Assembly: GCA_030726065.1 (NCBI GenBank)
Contig: JANREK010000034.1
Span: 1 to 64,000 of the forward strand
DNA length: 64,000 bases
Direction of reading: 5' to 3'
From: Sediminibacterium sp.
GTDB taxonomy: Bacteria > Bacteroidota > Bacteroidia > Chitinophagales > Chitinophagaceae
Part shown: one piece after another, positions 1-10,148 of the stretch
Layout: each line of letters opens with the position of its first letter
Position numbering within the stretch: the stretch's first letter is position 1
The notes under the pieces: model-generated
Databases searched by the model: none
What the model saw: only the letters and a program-made list of their open reading frames with translations
Told to the model about the DNA's origin: nothing
Translations under genes and position numbers: made by a program

Positions 1-154
1 ATATATATAATTAATTATAATATAAATTAGAAATATCGAAAAAATGGATATAAATCAATACAGTATTGATTTATTATAAAATATTTTAATTTAATTAAAA
101 AAAATATTGTGGAAAAAAAGTTGAATAAAAATGAAGATATGGCGAATTTTTCGC

Positions 155-191
155 AAAAAAATAGGGCTTACCTTAAAATCTAGCCCTATTT
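155..191 (-). terminator. intrinsic terminator after gltD
   Basis: A 10-bp perfect stem (positions 159-168 pairing with 182-191, with a GGGCT core) is followed on the minus strand by a run of seven T. It lies 22 bases beyond the gltD stop, so it probably ends the gltB-gltD transcript. Positions 1-154 beyond it are very AT-rich and hold nothing I can recognise. Confidence 0.75.
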
Positions 192-212
192 AGAAAAATT
201 GTATGAATTGGA

Positions 213-1688
213 TTAGCTTGATTGAACGAATAAGCTGGCATCTTTTGAAGCTAATAAAGTGGAGCCTGTTAAAAATATATCCACTTGACGGGCGCATTCG
301 CGACCCTCACTAATAGCCCAAACGACTAATGATTGTCCACGACGCATATCACCCGCGGTGAAAACCTTGGCAATATTTGTTTTATAGTTTTGTTCTGATG
401 CCTTTACATTTCCTCTTTCATCTAAAGCAACATCAAGCTCGTCGATGATACCAGCAGGATCCGCATGCAAAAATCCCATGGCTAATAATGCTAATTCACA
501 TGGAATTTCTCTAATGCTTCCTTCCTTTTCCGTGAATTTGGAAGGGCTGCCATCTGTACTGCTTGTCCACTCAAGGTCTACAATTTGTAATGCTTTTAAA
601 TTGCCTTTTTCATCCCCGATAAATGCTTTTGTAGCAACGCCCCATATTCTATCAGCACCTTCCTCATGTGAGCTAGTTGTTTTTAAAATCATAGGGTAGC
701 TAGGCCATGGCATATACTCTGCTCTTGCTTCTGGTGGTTTTGGTAGTAATTCAAATTGTGTAACTGATGTTGCTTCATGTCTATTTGAAGTTCCTACACA
801 ATCACTTCCGGTATCTCCGCCACCAATGACAACCACATTCTTTTTGGTTGCTTTAATATCTTGTTCCTCAAGGGTAATGTTGCTGACCCTTTTATTTTGT
901 TGTTTTAAAAATTCCATGGCATAATGAACCCCCTTTAAATCACGACCAGGGATGGTTAAATCTCTCGGGATAGTTGACCCGCCTGCTAATACTACTGCGT
1001 GATAATCACGCATGATATCGTTCACTCTTACATTCACACCTACATTGACATTACATATAAATTGAATTCCTTCTTCTTCTAAAACGGCAATGCGTCTTTC
1101 AACAACCGTTTTTTCTAATTTAAAATCAGGAATGCCAAATCGCAATAAACCGCCTGGCTTTGGATCTCTTTCAAACACGGTGACTTCATGTCCAGCATAA
1201 TTTAATTGTGCAGCAGTGGCTAAACCTGCAGGTCCTGATCCAATGACTGCTACTTTTTTTCCTGTTCTTAGGGTTGGTTTACGCGGTGCTACAAATCCTT
1301 TTTCAAATGCAATTTCTATGATATGTTTTTCAATTTCTTCAATAGCAACTGCGGGTTGATTAATGCCTAATACACATGCACTCTCACAAGGTGCAGGGCA
1401 TATGCGTCCTGTGAACTCAGGGAAATTATTGGTGGAGATTAATATTTCATATGCATCCTTCCATTCTTTATTATACACGGCATCATTGAATTCAGGAATA
1501 ATATTTCCTAAAGGGCACCCATTGTGACAAAAGGGGACACCACAATTCATACAACGTGCTGATTGTTCATTTAGTTTTTGATCAGGTAATAAATCCACGA
1601 ATTCTTTATAATTCTTTTTCCTTTCTGTTGCTGACAGTTTGGAAGGAAGTTCCCTTGAAAATTCTTTAAATCCTGTTGGCTTGCCCAT
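213..1688 (-). CDS. gltD: glutamate synthase (NADPH) small subunit
   Basis: This subunit passes electrons from NADPH through FAD and iron-sulfur clusters to the large subunit, which makes glutamate from glutamine and 2-oxoglutarate. The 491-residue length is normal for the family. The N-terminal cysteines that bind [4Fe-4S] clusters are visible (C46, C49, C54, C58, then C97, C101, C105). A FAD-binding Rossmann motif ([10 protein letters not shown]) is at 146-155 and a second dinucleotide motif ([12 protein letters not shown]) near residue 287. It lies 45 bp after gltB on the same strand, the usual gltB-gltD order, and is followed by a terminator. The start ATG gives the typical short N-terminus (MGKPTGF). 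GltD-like domains also occur in other oxidoreductases, but adjacency to gltB settles the call. Confidence 0.96.
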   Translation of the reverse strand: MGKPTGFKEFSRELPSKLSATERKKNYKEFVDLLPDQKLNEQSARCMNCGVPFCHNGCPLGNIIPEFNDAVYNKEWKDAYEILISTNNFPEFTGRICPAPCESACVLGINQPAVAIEEIEKHIIEIAFEKGFVAPRKPTLRTGKKVAVIGSGPAGLATAAQLNYAGHEVTVFERDPKPGGLLRFGIPDFKLEKTVVERRIAVLEEEGIQFICNVNVGVNVRVNDIMRDYHAVVLAGGSTIPRDLTIPGRDLKGVHYAMEFLKQQNKRVSNITLEEQDIKATKKNVVVIGGGDTGSDCVGTSNRHEATSVTQFELLPKPPEARAEYMPWPSYPMILKTTSSHEEGADRIWGVATKAFIGDEKGNLKALQIVDLEWTSSTDGSPSKFTEKEGSIREIPCELALLAMGFLHADPAGIIDELDVALDERGNVKASEQNYKTNIAKVFTAGDMRRGQSLVVWAISEGRECARQVDIFLTGSTLLASKDASLFVQSS

Positions 1689-1733
1689 ATACTTTATTCC
1701 AATAATTAAGTCAATGAATGTTTTTGTTAATGA

Positions 1734-4700
1734 TTATTTTGAAGTGACTGCTTTTTGTTTTTGCAATTGCAATACTTTTTTATAATCACGCGGAAATACT
1801 TTTATAAATTGCTTTAATTGATTTTCAAAATCAGCTAAAATAAATTTTGCAACAGAACTTCCGGTTTTATCATAATGTAGTTGGATTAGATTTTGTAACA
1901 CTGGAATATCATCCCCAGCAACCGGATCTAAATCAACCATTTCCATATTACACATCGCTGCAAAATTATTTTGAATATTATATATATATGCAATACCGCC
2001 ACTCATACCTGCGGCAAAGTTGCGACCTGTAGCCCCAAGGATAACCGCAGTCCCGCCAGTCATGTATTCACAACCGTGATCACCAACGCCTTCCACCACC
2101 ACTTGTGCACCTGAATTTCGAACAGCAAATCGTTCCCCCGCTTTACCTCTAATAAAGGCAATGCCACTGGTAGCACCATACAAGGCAACATTACCAATGA
2201 TAATATTTTCTTCAGGAACAAAGGTTGCTTTTTTATCAGGATAAACTATTAATTGCGCACCACTTAGTCCTTTCCCGAAATAGTCGTTTGCGTCACCTTC
2301 TAATTCCAAAGTAACCCCTTTGGTATTGAATGCGCCAAAGCTTTGTCCTGCTGTTCCTTGAAATTTAAAATGAATAGTATCTTCAGGTAAGCCAATGCCT
2401 TTATACACTTTGGTTATTTCATTAGAAACGATGGTGCCGGTGGTACGATCTGTATTTTTTATTGGGAAGTGAGCGCTTACTTTAGTTTTTTTATCAATGG
2501 CAGGTTGTGCAGCTGCTAATAATTTCCAATCTAAAACATCGGACATTAAATGATCCTGCACTTCAGTTTGGTATAAGCTAACGCCGTCTTCTGCTGGTTC
2601 TTTATACAATACATCACTTAAATCTAAATTTTTGTATTTCCAATGGTTGATGTTTTCACGCATGGCTAAAGCGTCCACTTGTCCCACCATTTCATTAATT
2701 GTTCTATATCCTAGTTCAGCCATTATTTCACGAAGCTCCTGCGTAATAAATTCAAAGAAACGAACAACGTGATCAGGATCGCCTTTAAAGCGTTTGCGTA
2801 ATTCAGGATCCTGGGTTGCAACCCCAACAGGGCAGGTATTCATATGACACTTACGCATCATGATACAACCTTCTACAATTAATGCCACTGTTGCAACGCC
2901 CCATTCTTCAGCGCCTAATAATGTTGCAATAGCAATATCTCTTGCAGTTTTCATTTGACCATCGGCTTGTACGACAACTCGACTGCGTAATTTATTTTTA
3001 ACTAAAGTTTGATGTGTTTCTGCCAAACCTAATTCCCATGGAAGTCCTGCATGTTTAATGGAACTTAATGGCGAGGCACCTGTGCCGCCATCAAAACCTG
3101 CAATTAAAACTACATCTGCTTTTGCTTTTGTAACACCAGCAGCAATAGTTCCAACCCCTGCTTTACTTACTAATTTTACATTAATACGTGCGGCACGATT
3201 TGCATTTTTTAAATCAAATATCAATTGCGATAAATCTTCAATCGAATATATATCATGATGGGGTGGTGGTGAAATTAAACCTACACCTGGAGTTGCATAT
3301 CTAGTTTTTCCAATCCAATCATCTACCTTATCACCTGATAATTGTCCGCCTTCACCAGGTTTTGCACCCTGTGCCATTTTTATTTGTAATTCATCCGCTT
3401 CGGATAAATAATAACTCGTTACACCAAAACGCGCACTTGCTACTTGCTTAATCGCACTTCGCATGGAATCGCCATTGGGTAATTTCTCATATCTTATTTC
3501 ATCCTCACCACCTTCTCCAGTATTGCTTTTACCTCCCAAACGATTCATTGCAATGGCAAGGGTGGTATGCGCTTCCCATGAAATTGAACCAAAGGACATT
3601 GCGCCGGTTGCGAATCTTCTATAGATAGCGGATGCCGGTTCCACCTCATCAATGGATATAGAAGGTCTGGTGGGCTTAAAATCAAACAAGCTTCTTAATG
3701 TGCACGCTTTTTCCGTTTGATCATTTACTGTTTTGGAATATTTTTTAAAAGTGGGGTAGTCATTCATTTTTGTGGAATGCTGTAACAAATGAATGGTTTG
3801 TGGATTGAATAAGTGAAACTCACCACGACGCTTCCATTGGTATACGCCACCTTCTGCTAAACGATCAACAGGGGATGATTTTTTTGCAAATGCCAAATCA
3901 TGTTTTGCTAAAATTTCTTTTGCAATTTCATCTAAGCCCATACCATTGATACGGGAAGTAGCTCCTGTAAAATATTTATTAACTACCTCTTTATTAATTC
4001 CAATGATTTCAAAAATTTGCGCACCTTGATAGGATTGCAAAGTAGAGATACCCATTTTTGAAAATACTTTATATAATCCTTCGTTCACCGCCTTGATATA
4101 ATTTTTCTTTAACTTGTCTGAATCATAATCCGATTTTATTTTGTCATGCAATTTCAAATCTCGAATGGTAGACAATGCCATATATGGGTTAATTGCTGTT
4201 GCACCAAAACCAATCAAACATGCATAATGATGAACTTCCCATACATCGCCCGCTTCCACGATAATTCCTACTTTGCCTCGTAAGCCTTTTTTAATTAAAT
4301 GATGATGCACGCTTGAGCAAGCTAATAATGTCGGAATTGCAGCATGTTCAGAATCAATAGCACGATCAGTAAGTACGATAACTTCGAAGCCATCTTCTAC
4401 CGCATCTACTGCATATCTACATAAACGGTCAAGGCCTCTTTTTAAAGAACCTTCTTTTCCATCTGCTCTAAAATAACATTGTAAAGTTTTTGCCTGAAAT
4501 ACGCCTGTATCAATACTTCTTATTTTTTCTAGTTCGTGGTTATTTAAAATGGGATGCTTTAATGCAAGGCAATGACTCGCCATAGGATCTTCGGTCAATA
4601 AATTCCCCTGACTTCCTACAAAGCTTGCCAAGGACATGACCATTCTTTCTCGAATTGGATCAATAGGCGGATTAGTTACCTGTGCAAATAATTGTTTGAA

Positions 4701-6263
4701 ATAACTTGTAATATGTTGTGGTTGATCACTCAAAACAGCCAAGGGCGTATCCGTTCCCATAGAACCAATCGGCTCTTTGCCATCCAATGCCATTGGAATA
4801 ATAATGTTTTCTAAATCTTCTTTGCTATAACCAAACGCTTTTTGGTATTTGAAAATTTGATCATGCTCCAAATGGGTAAATTGAATGCGCGGCTCTGGTA
4901 ATTCTTCTAATCTAATTTTATATTTATTGACCCAATCTGCATAAGGTTGTTGTGCGCAAATATTTTCTTTTAAATCAGTGTCACTAATAATTTTTCCAGC
5001 TTCCATATCAACGACAAACATTTTGCCAGGTTGTAATCGACCCTTCTCAATGATGATAGCGGGATCAATAGGTAATGCACCTGTTTCTGATGCCATAATT
5101 ACACGATCATCATTGGTTACACAGTATCTTGAAGGTCTTAAACCATTGCGGTCAAGTGTGGCGCCAATTATTTTTCCATTGGTGAATGAAATTGATGCAG
5201 GTCCATCCCATGGTTCCATAAATGCTGCATGAAATTCGTAAAATGCTTTTTTCACAGGATCCATTAATTCATTACCGTCCCATGCTTCAGGGATGAGCAT
5301 CATCATCACATGCGGCAATGAACGACCTGATAAAGTCAAAAGTTCAATCACATTATCCAAACAAGCTGAATCGGATTGTCCTGCAGTTACAATTGGCAGT
5401 ATCATATCTAATTCCTCTTTGCTAAAATAAGGAGAGAAGAAACTGCTTTCGCTGGATCGTAACCAATTCAAATTTCCTTGTAAAGTATTGATCTCCCCAT
5501 TATGTGCAATGTAGCGGAAGGGTTGTGCCAATTTCCAGGAAGGAAAGGTATTTGTAGCAAAACGAGAATGTACTAAGCCGAAAGCCGATACAACACGCTT
5601 GTTACTTAAGTCGGGAAAGTATTCCCTTACTTGATGGCTTGTTAATTGTCCTTTATAAACAATCACTCTTTGCGAAAGTGAGGCCATGTAAAAACCAATC
5701 GCTTCTTTTTTTATAGTATTGTTAATCGTATGTGACGCATAATTTTTTAAAACAAATAATTTGCGTTCGAAATCTAATGGGTCAGTAATGCTTTCTGGTT
5801 TTTTTAAAAAAACTTGTTCCATGATCGGCTCGACAGATAATGCGGAAGGGCCAATGGTGCTTTTATTTATAGGTACAGTTCGATAACCAATAATTTCAAT
5901 ACCTAATTTCTCTGCTGCGCGTGCAAATATTTCTTGACACTCCTCCTTCATTCCTTTTTCAGCAGGGAAAAATATAAATCCAACACCATATTCATTAATG
6001 TCCGGTAAGTGAATTCCTTTTTGTAATAATTCATCAAAGAAAAATTCATGTGGAATTTGAATCATAATACCTGCGCCATCACCTGTATTAATTTCACATC
6101 CACAAGCGCCACGATGCTCCATGTTCTCTAAAATAGTCAATGCGTCATCAACATTTTGATGCGCTTTAATTCCTTTAATATGGGCAACAAAACCTATACC
6201 ACAAGCGTCGTGTTCAAAAGCAGGATCATACAATCCTAAGTTTTCATTTTTCTTCATTTCCAA
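1734..6263 (-). CDS. gltB: glutamate synthase (NADPH) large subunit
   Basis: This is the ammonia-transferring subunit of GOGAT in the cytoplasm. Its 1509 residues match a full-length GltB. The class II glutamine amidotransferase domain begins at Cys21 (ACGIGF), the N-terminal nucleophile exposed after removal of a short propeptide. The FMN-binding synthase domain covers roughly residues 850-1220. The 3Fe-4S cysteines follow the C-x5-C-x4-C pattern at 1133, 1139 and 1144. A C-terminal beta-helix GXGXG domain occupies about 1290-1480. Two in-frame ATGs (residues 1 and 3) are both compatible with the propeptide. The 212-bp upstream gap to ispE suggests its own promoter, although I could not find a convincing TAnnTTTG box there. 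Confidence 0.97.
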   Translation of the reverse strand: MEMKKNENLGLYDPAFEHDACGIGFVAHIKGIKAHQNVDDALTILENMEHRGACGCEINTGDGAGIMIQIPHEFFFDELLQKGIHLPDINEYGVGFIFFPAEKGMKEECQEIFARAAEKLGIEIIGYRTVPINKSTIGPSALSVEPIMEQVFLKKPESITDPLDFERKLFVLKNYASHTINNTIKKEAIGFYMASLSQRVIVYKGQLTSHQVREYFPDLSNKRVVSAFGLVHSRFATNTFPSWKLAQPFRYIAHNGEINTLQGNLNWLRSSESSFFSPYFSKEELDMILPIVTAGQSDSACLDNVIELLTLSGRSLPHVMMMLIPEAWDGNELMDPVKKAFYEFHAAFMEPWDGPASISFTNGKIIGATLDRNGLRPSRYCVTNDDRVIMASETGALPIDPAIIIEKGRLQPGKMFVVDMEAGKIISDTDLKENICAQQPYADWVNKYKIRLEELPEPRIQFTHLEHDQIFKYQKAFGYSKEDLENIIIPMALDGKEPIGSMGTDTPLAVLSDQPQHITSYFKQLFAQVTNPPIDPIRERMVMSLASFVGSQGNLLTEDPMASHCLALKHPILNNHELEKIRSIDTGVFQAKTLQCYFRADGKEGSLKRGLDRLCRYAVDAVEDGFEVIVLTDRAIDSEHAAIPTLLACSSVHHHLIKKGLRGKVGIIVEAGDVWEVHHYACLIGFGATAINPYMALSTIRDLKLHDKIKSDYDSDKLKKNYIKAVNEGLYKVFSKMGISTLQSYQGAQIFEIIGINKEVVNKYFTGATSRINGMGLDEIAKEILAKHDLAFAKKSSPVDRLAEGGVYQWKRRGEFHLFNPQTIHLLQHSTKMNDYPTFKKYSKTVNDQTEKACTLRSLFDFKPTRPSISIDEVEPASAIYRRFATGAMSFGSISWEAHTTLAIAMNRLGGKSNTGEGGEDEIRYEKLPNGDSMRSAIKQVASARFGVTSYYLSEADELQIKMAQGAKPGEGGQLSGDKVDDWIGKTRYATPGVGLISPPPHHDIYSIEDLSQLIFDLKNANRAARINVKLVSKAGVGTIAAGVTKAKADVVLIAGFDGGTGASPLSSIKHAGLPWELGLAETHQTLVKNKLRSRVVVQADGQMKTARDIAIATLLGAEEWGVATVALIVEGCIMMRKCHMNTCPVGVATQDPELRKRFKGDPDHVVRFFEFITQELREIMAELGYRTINEMVGQVDALAMRENINHWKYKNLDLSDVLYKEPAEDGVSLYQTEVQDHLMSDVLDWKLLAAAQPAIDKKTKVSAHFPIKNTDRTTGTIVSNEITKVYKGIGLPEDTIHFKFQGTAGQSFGAFNTKGVTLELEGDANDYFGKGLSGAQLIVYPDKKATFVPEENIIIGNVALYGATSGIAFIRGKAGERFAVRNSGAQVVVEGVGDHGCEYMTGGTAVILGATGRNFAAGMSGGIAYIYNIQNNFAAMCNMEMVDLDPVAGDDIPVLQNLIQLHYDKTGSSVAKFILADFENQLKQFIKVFPRDYKKVLQLQKQKAVTSK

Positions 6264-6412
6264 CCTATTATTTAAAGGATAATTTAAACCGGGTAGCGAT
6301 TCGTGTAAAATTACGAAATAATGAGGATTTTTTAAAGGAGAAGTGCAAGAAATTTACGCACCAATAATTATCAATTAAAAAAACCTTTAGGAGGGCATAA
6401 TTTTATAAATAA

Positions 6413-6422
6413 CGAACGTTCG
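6413..6422. promoter_or_regulatory. 10-bp perfect palindrome upstream of gltB
   Basis: The palindrome CGAACGTTCG lies in the 212-bp ispE-gltB gap, about 150 bp before the gltB start. GC-rich palindromes of this kind serve as operators for some TetR-type regulators, but no regulator gene is adjacent and a 10-mer is weak evidence. Apart from this, the gap 6264-6475 holds nothing recognisable. Confidence 0.2.
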
Positions 6423-6475
6423 CATTTTTGGTTAAACTGATTGCGGTTGGCCATGAAAAGAGGAGTGGTTGCACG

Positions 6476-7294
6476 TTATATCGTATCGATCCTTATGTTA
6501 TTTGTGAGGTTGGATTTTTGGTACTTCTTATTTTTTTCATATATGCCATAAAGCGAACTGCCAGATCCTGACATACTAGCGTAAACAGCCCCTTGTTGGT
6601 AGAGGTCGTTCTTTAATGCGCCAATGATGGGGTGTGATTTAATCACTGGTGCTTCGAAATCATTAATTAATTCCTGCTTCCAAGTGGAGATAGGTTGTTG
6701 AATGATGGTAGTAATTAATTTATCTTTTTTACAGGGCGTTATTTGTTGAAAAGCCCAAGGGGTTGCGATATGAATGCCTGGATGTAAAAGTACAATGGTG
6801 TAATTAGATAAATTGCATTCAATAGGAGAGAGTAGTTCTCCCTTTCCAGTTGCATGACAAGGCGTATCAAATAAAAAATAGGGGCAATCACTTCCTAATT
6901 TTTCTGCATAAATAATAAGTTGTTTCTGGCTAAGCCCAATTTCAAATAGGGTGTTTAAAATTTTCAATGCCGAAGTGCCATCACTTGATCCACCGCCTAA
7001 TCCCGCGCCCATGGGAATTATTTTATGCAAATGCATTTGTATTTCAGGAAGGGAAGGGAAATCGGCTTTTAATAAATGGTATGCTTTTATGCATAAGTTA
7101 TTGCTGCTATCTCCTGGAATTGTCAATCCTGAATTTGAAAAACTAGTTGCATCATTAGTTTTCGCTGGTGTTATTTCTAGAATATCTTTTAAGGCAACTT
7201 GATAAAAAACAGTTTCTAATTCATGAAAGCCATCGGCTCTTTTAGCGACAATGGATAAGCCTAAATTAATTTTGCAATGGGGATATTGAATCAT
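6476..7294 (-). CDS. ispE: 4-diphosphocytidyl-2-C-methyl-D-erythritol kinase
   Basis: IspE phosphorylates CDP-methylerythritol with ATP, the fourth step of the MEP route to isoprenoid precursors. The 272 residues are typical. The N-terminal CKINLGL stretch contains the conserved substrate-side lysine (K8), and the GHMP-kinase glycine-rich loop PMGAGLGGGSSDG lies at 94-106. The C-terminal motif MSGSGSS near residue 240 is the third GHMP motif. It starts 3 bp after the stop of the bifunctional-nuclease gene, so the two are probably translated from one message. The C-terminal tail is short and lysine/asparagine-rich, with no known role. Confidence 0.93.
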   Translation of the reverse strand: MIQYPHCKINLGLSIVAKRADGFHELETVFYQVALKDILEITPAKTNDATSFSNSGLTIPGDSSNNLCIKAYHLLKADFPSLPEIQMHLHKIIPMGAGLGGGSSDGTSALKILNTLFEIGLSQKQLIIYAEKLGSDCPYFLFDTPCHATGKGELLSPIECNLSNYTIVLLHPGIHIATPWAFQQITPCKKDKLITTIIQQPISTWKQELINDFEAPVIKSHPIIGALKNDLYQQGAVYASMSGSGSSLYGIYEKNKKYQKSNLTNNIRIDTI

Positions 7295-7297
7295 TAT

Positions 7298-7888
7298 TTA
7301 TGATTTCTTTTGCGCAGTTCTTTTATTGATCTCATCTCTGATATCAATTGCGCGAATGTAGTCTTCCTGATCTAATACTTCCTTTAATAAATTATTCAAT
7401 TCAATCAAGGATAATAAACTAAGGTCATTTATTTTCGAAGGCTCATTGACGGGTGTTGCATGAATCGGTTTGTCTGTATTTTCATTGGTTAATCCTGCTT
7501 GTTCTAAAATATTTGAATACACATAAATAGGGCAACCAAATCGCACGGCTAACGCGATGGCATCACTAGTGCGACTGTCAATTTCAATGGTATCATTCGC
7601 AGTGAAACAAACTAGTTTTGAATAGAAAATTCCTTCCTGTAAATCACATATGTAAACTTCTTGTAGTTGAACGCCGAATGCGGTCATAAAATTTTTCATC
7701 AAATCATGTGTCAATGGTCTGGAAGGGTGCATATTTTCCAATGCAACAGCAATGGCTTGTGCTTCAAATCCACCAATAACAATGGGCAAACGGCGTAAGC
7801 CATTTACTTCGCCCAATACAACTGCATATGAGTTTGACTGGGTAATGCTATGCGACAAGGCAACAATTTCTAGTTCAATTTTATGCAT
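7298..7888 (-). CDS. bifunctional nuclease (DUF151) with C-terminal UVR motif
   Basis: Residues 1 to about 130 match the DUF151/BFN domain: a hydrophobic start, LPIVIGGFEAQAIA, then RTSDAIALAVRFGCPIYV. This fold has reported nuclease activity in plants and is widespread in bacteria with poorly known function. Residues about 155-192 form a UVR (UvrB/UvrC-type) helical hairpin, seen as a leucine-rich stretch followed by EDYIRAIDIRDEI; such motifs normally mediate protein-protein contacts. This two-domain arrangement is common in Bacteroidota. The gene is 34 bp after etfA and 3 bp before ispE on the same strand, implying co-transcription. The enzymatic role is inferred from the family only. Confidence 0.85.
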   Translation of the reverse strand: MHKIELEIVALSHSITQSNSYAVVLGEVNGLRRLPIVIGGFEAQAIAVALENMHPSRPLTHDLMKNFMTAFGVQLQEVYICDLQEGIFYSKLVCFTANDTIEIDSRTSDAIALAVRFGCPIYVYSNILEQAGLTNENTDKPIHATPVNEPSKINDLSLLSLIELNNLLKEVLDQEDYIRAIDIRDEINKRTAQKKS

Positions 7889-7922
7889 ATTTCAAATTAC
7901 CCCCTAAAGTTAAATAATTATG

Positions 7923-8885
7923 TTATTCGTTGTGCTTCATTTTTGAAATTGCAGCTGTTAATGCCGGCACAACTTCAAATGCATCTCCGACAACACCATA
8001 ATCCGCTGCCTTAAAAAAGGGAGCTTCTGGGTCCTTATTAATCACCACAATTGTTTTGCTTCGGTTAACGCCTGCTAAATGCTGAATGGCACCCGAAATT
8101 CCAATGGCAATATATAAGTTGGGCGCAATTTGAATACCAGTTTGACCCACATGCTCATGATGTGGTCTCCAATCTGAATCCGATACGGGTCTGCTACATG
8201 CAGTTGCGGCTCCTAATGCTTTTGCTAAATTTAATAAGATACCCCAGTTTTCTGGTCCCTTTAATCCGCGCCCACCACTCACCACTAAATTGGCTTCGGT
8301 TAATGGAATTTCCCCTATTATTTTATTGACATTAGTTACTTTAACAGAAGCTGTGGGGATAGGTAAATTCACCTCCTCGATGGTAGCGCCTAATTCGTAA
8401 TTTTCAATACCAAAACTATTTTGATTAATGGCGATTACTTTTTTTGGTGTCTCAATTTTTATACTAGCAAATGCCTTTCCAGAAAACACTGTTTTTGTAA
8501 CTTCAAAACCATTTTGCAAATTTGGTAAACTACATGCACCTGTAACGATGCCAGCATCTAATTTAACAGCCACTGCAGGTGCAATTGCTTTCCCATTAAT
8601 ATTATGTGCAAATACAATGACTTCTGCATTTAAATGGGTAGCAGCAGTTGCAATTAAACTTGCATGAACTTTAGCGTCAAAATTATTTAAGGTTTCATTA
8701 TTCAATTGGTGCACTTTGCTAGCACCTAATTTTCCGAGTGCAGTTAAATCATCATTTACAGTTCCTAATAGCAATGCTTCTGAACTACAACCTAATTGCT
8801 TTGCAATAGCCGCCCCATAGGAAATGGCTTCATGGGACGATTTTTTTATTTCTTTTTCTGAATGATCTATATATATTAGTACCAT
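7923..8885 (-). CDS. etfA: electron transfer flavoprotein alpha subunit
   Basis: EtfA binds FAD and, with EtfB, carries electrons from acyl-CoA and other dehydrogenases to the respiratory quinone pool. It has 320 residues: an N-terminal alpha/beta domain (1 to about 185) and a C-terminal FAD domain. The FAD domain shows VSGGRGLKGPENWG, the ACSRPVSDSDW stretch and the QTGIQIAPNLYIAIGISGAIQH signature with VINKDP after it. It follows etfB by 61 bp on the same strand, the canonical pairing. No ETF dehydrogenase is visible in this window. Confidence 0.95.
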   Translation of the reverse strand: MVLIYIDHSEKEIKKSSHEAISYGAAIAKQLGCSSEALLLGTVNDDLTALGKLGASKVHQLNNETLNNFDAKVHASLIATAATHLNAEVIVFAHNINGKAIAPAVAVKLDAGIVTGACSLPNLQNGFEVTKTVFSGKAFASIKIETPKKVIAINQNSFGIENYELGATIEEVNLPIPTASVKVTNVNKIIGEIPLTEANLVVSGGRGLKGPENWGILLNLAKALGAATACSRPVSDSDWRPHHEHVGQTGIQIAPNLYIAIGISGAIQHLAGVNRSKTIVVINKDPEAPFFKAADYGVVGDAFEVVPALTAAISKMKHNE

Positions 8886-8946
8886 ATTTTTTTTATTTTA
8901 AACTCTTTTTTGAAAACCGAAAATGGGTAATTATCAAATGATTTTG

Positions 8947-9690
8947 TTAAATAACTTTTGCTTCTTCTTTTAATAGCTTAACTAATTCTTCCATTTGGTC
9001 AGGCGTAATTAATTTAACACCCGTTTTCGCTGGTGGTAAACTAAATTCCTTGATGCTGGTATGCGCATTCGTTGCAACAGGGTCTAACACTTTTAATGGT
9101 TTTGTTCTTGCCGCCATAATACCACGCATATTGGGGATTCTTTGTTCGGCCATTCCTTTTTGACAACTAATAATCATAGGAAGTATTACTTCATTAGTTT
9201 CTTCCCCGCCTTCAATTTCGCGTTGAATGGTAGCAGTATTTCCATTCATTTCTAAATGATTGGCTAGTGATACAAACGGAAGATCCAATATTGCAGAAAG
9301 CATGGATCCAATACAAGCACTATTATAATCGATGGTTTCTTTGCCGGTCATGATTAAATCGTAAGATGCCTGTTTTGCAACAGTTGCAATTTGTTGGGCT
9401 ATCACATAGGAGTCATTACTATTTATATTTACACGGATGGCTTCATCACCTCCCAATGCTAATGCTTTACGTATAATAGGTTCCGCCTCGGGTCCGCCAA
9501 CAGTAATCAAATGAATGTTGGTGGTAGGATCCTTTTCTTTTATTTCAATGGCCCTCACTAATGAGTACCACTCGTCATAGGGGTTAATGATCCACTGCAC
9601 GCCATTTTCATCGAACTTTGTATTACCTTCGGTGAACGCAATTTTAGCAGTGGTGTCGGGTGTTTTACTGATACAAACTAAAATGTTCAT
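8947..9690 (-). CDS. etfB: electron transfer flavoprotein beta subunit
   Basis: This is the beta subunit of the ETF heterodimer, 247 residues, within the family range. It has the N-terminal MNILVCISKTPDT start, the adenine-nucleotide-binding alpha/beta fold, and the DLIMTGKETIDYNSACIGSML signature region around residues 112-132. It heads the minus-strand run etfB-etfA-BFN-ispE. A TATATTTG box lies 38 bases upstream of the start, so this is probably where the transcript begins. Confidence 0.95.
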   Translation of the reverse strand: MNILVCISKTPDTTAKIAFTEGNTKFDENGVQWIINPYDEWYSLVRAIEIKEKDPTTNIHLITVGGPEAEPIIRKALALGGDEAIRVNINSNDSYVIAQQIATVAKQASYDLIMTGKETIDYNSACIGSMLSAILDLPFVSLANHLEMNGNTATIQREIEGGEETNEVILPMIISCQKGMAEQRIPNMRGIMAARTKPLKVLDPVATNAHTSIKEFSLPPAKTGVKLITPDQMEELVKLLKEEAKVI

Positions 9691-9728
9691 GGTCTAAAAT
9701 TTGATTTTGGTTGTTTATGCAACTAATG

Positions 9729-9736
9729 CAAATATA
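9729..9736 (-). promoter_or_regulatory. Bacteroidota -7 box for etfB
   Basis: TATATTTG on the minus strand, followed by C, matches the TAnnTTTG consensus. It lies 38 bases before the etfB ATG. I do not see a TTTG at the expected 19-21-base spacing, so only the -7 element is supported. Confidence 0.5.
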
Positions 9737-9776
9737 AGACAGTTTTTTTACCAACTATGCACTAAAATGAGTTCGG

Positions 9777-10088
9777 ATGAATCGAATTGAAAAAATTAAT
9801 GAATTTCTTAAACAACAACCCAAGGATAATTTCTTAAGGCATGCTTTGTCCCTTGAATACCTTAAAGTTGGGGAGGAACTTAAAGCGAGGGATTTGTTTG
9901 TAGCCATACTCACTGAATCACCGGATTATATAGGTTCCTATTACCATTTGGCCAAATGTTTGGAAAAATTAGGGGATAAAAAGGAGGCAATTATTTGGTA
10001 TGAAAAAGGGATGGCTGCGGCTAAGTTGGCGAAGGATGACCATGCGTATCGAGAATTGCAGGGCGCTTATGAGGACTTGGTTTATTAA
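9777..10088 (+). CDS. small tetratricopeptide-repeat protein
   Basis: A 103-residue protein made almost wholly of TPR helices. Two repeats are visible: about 20-52 (FLRHALSLEYLKVGE onward) and about 53-86 (YIGSYYHLAKCLEKLGDK, then KEAIIWYEKGM). There is no signal peptide or membrane segment, so it is probably cytoplasmic and acts as a protein-binding adaptor. It is divergent from etfB (86-bp gap) and convergent with the next gene. The partner is unknown. Confidence 0.8.
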   Translation: MNRIEKINEFLKQQPKDNFLRHALSLEYLKVGEELKARDLFVAILTESPDYIGSYYHLAKCLEKLGDKKEAIIWYEKGMAAAKLAKDDHAYRELQGAYEDLVY

Positions 10089-10148
10089 AAAATATAATAG
10101 TTAGGATCCTCAGTTTTTGTAAAATAACGAAATACAATTTTAATTACA

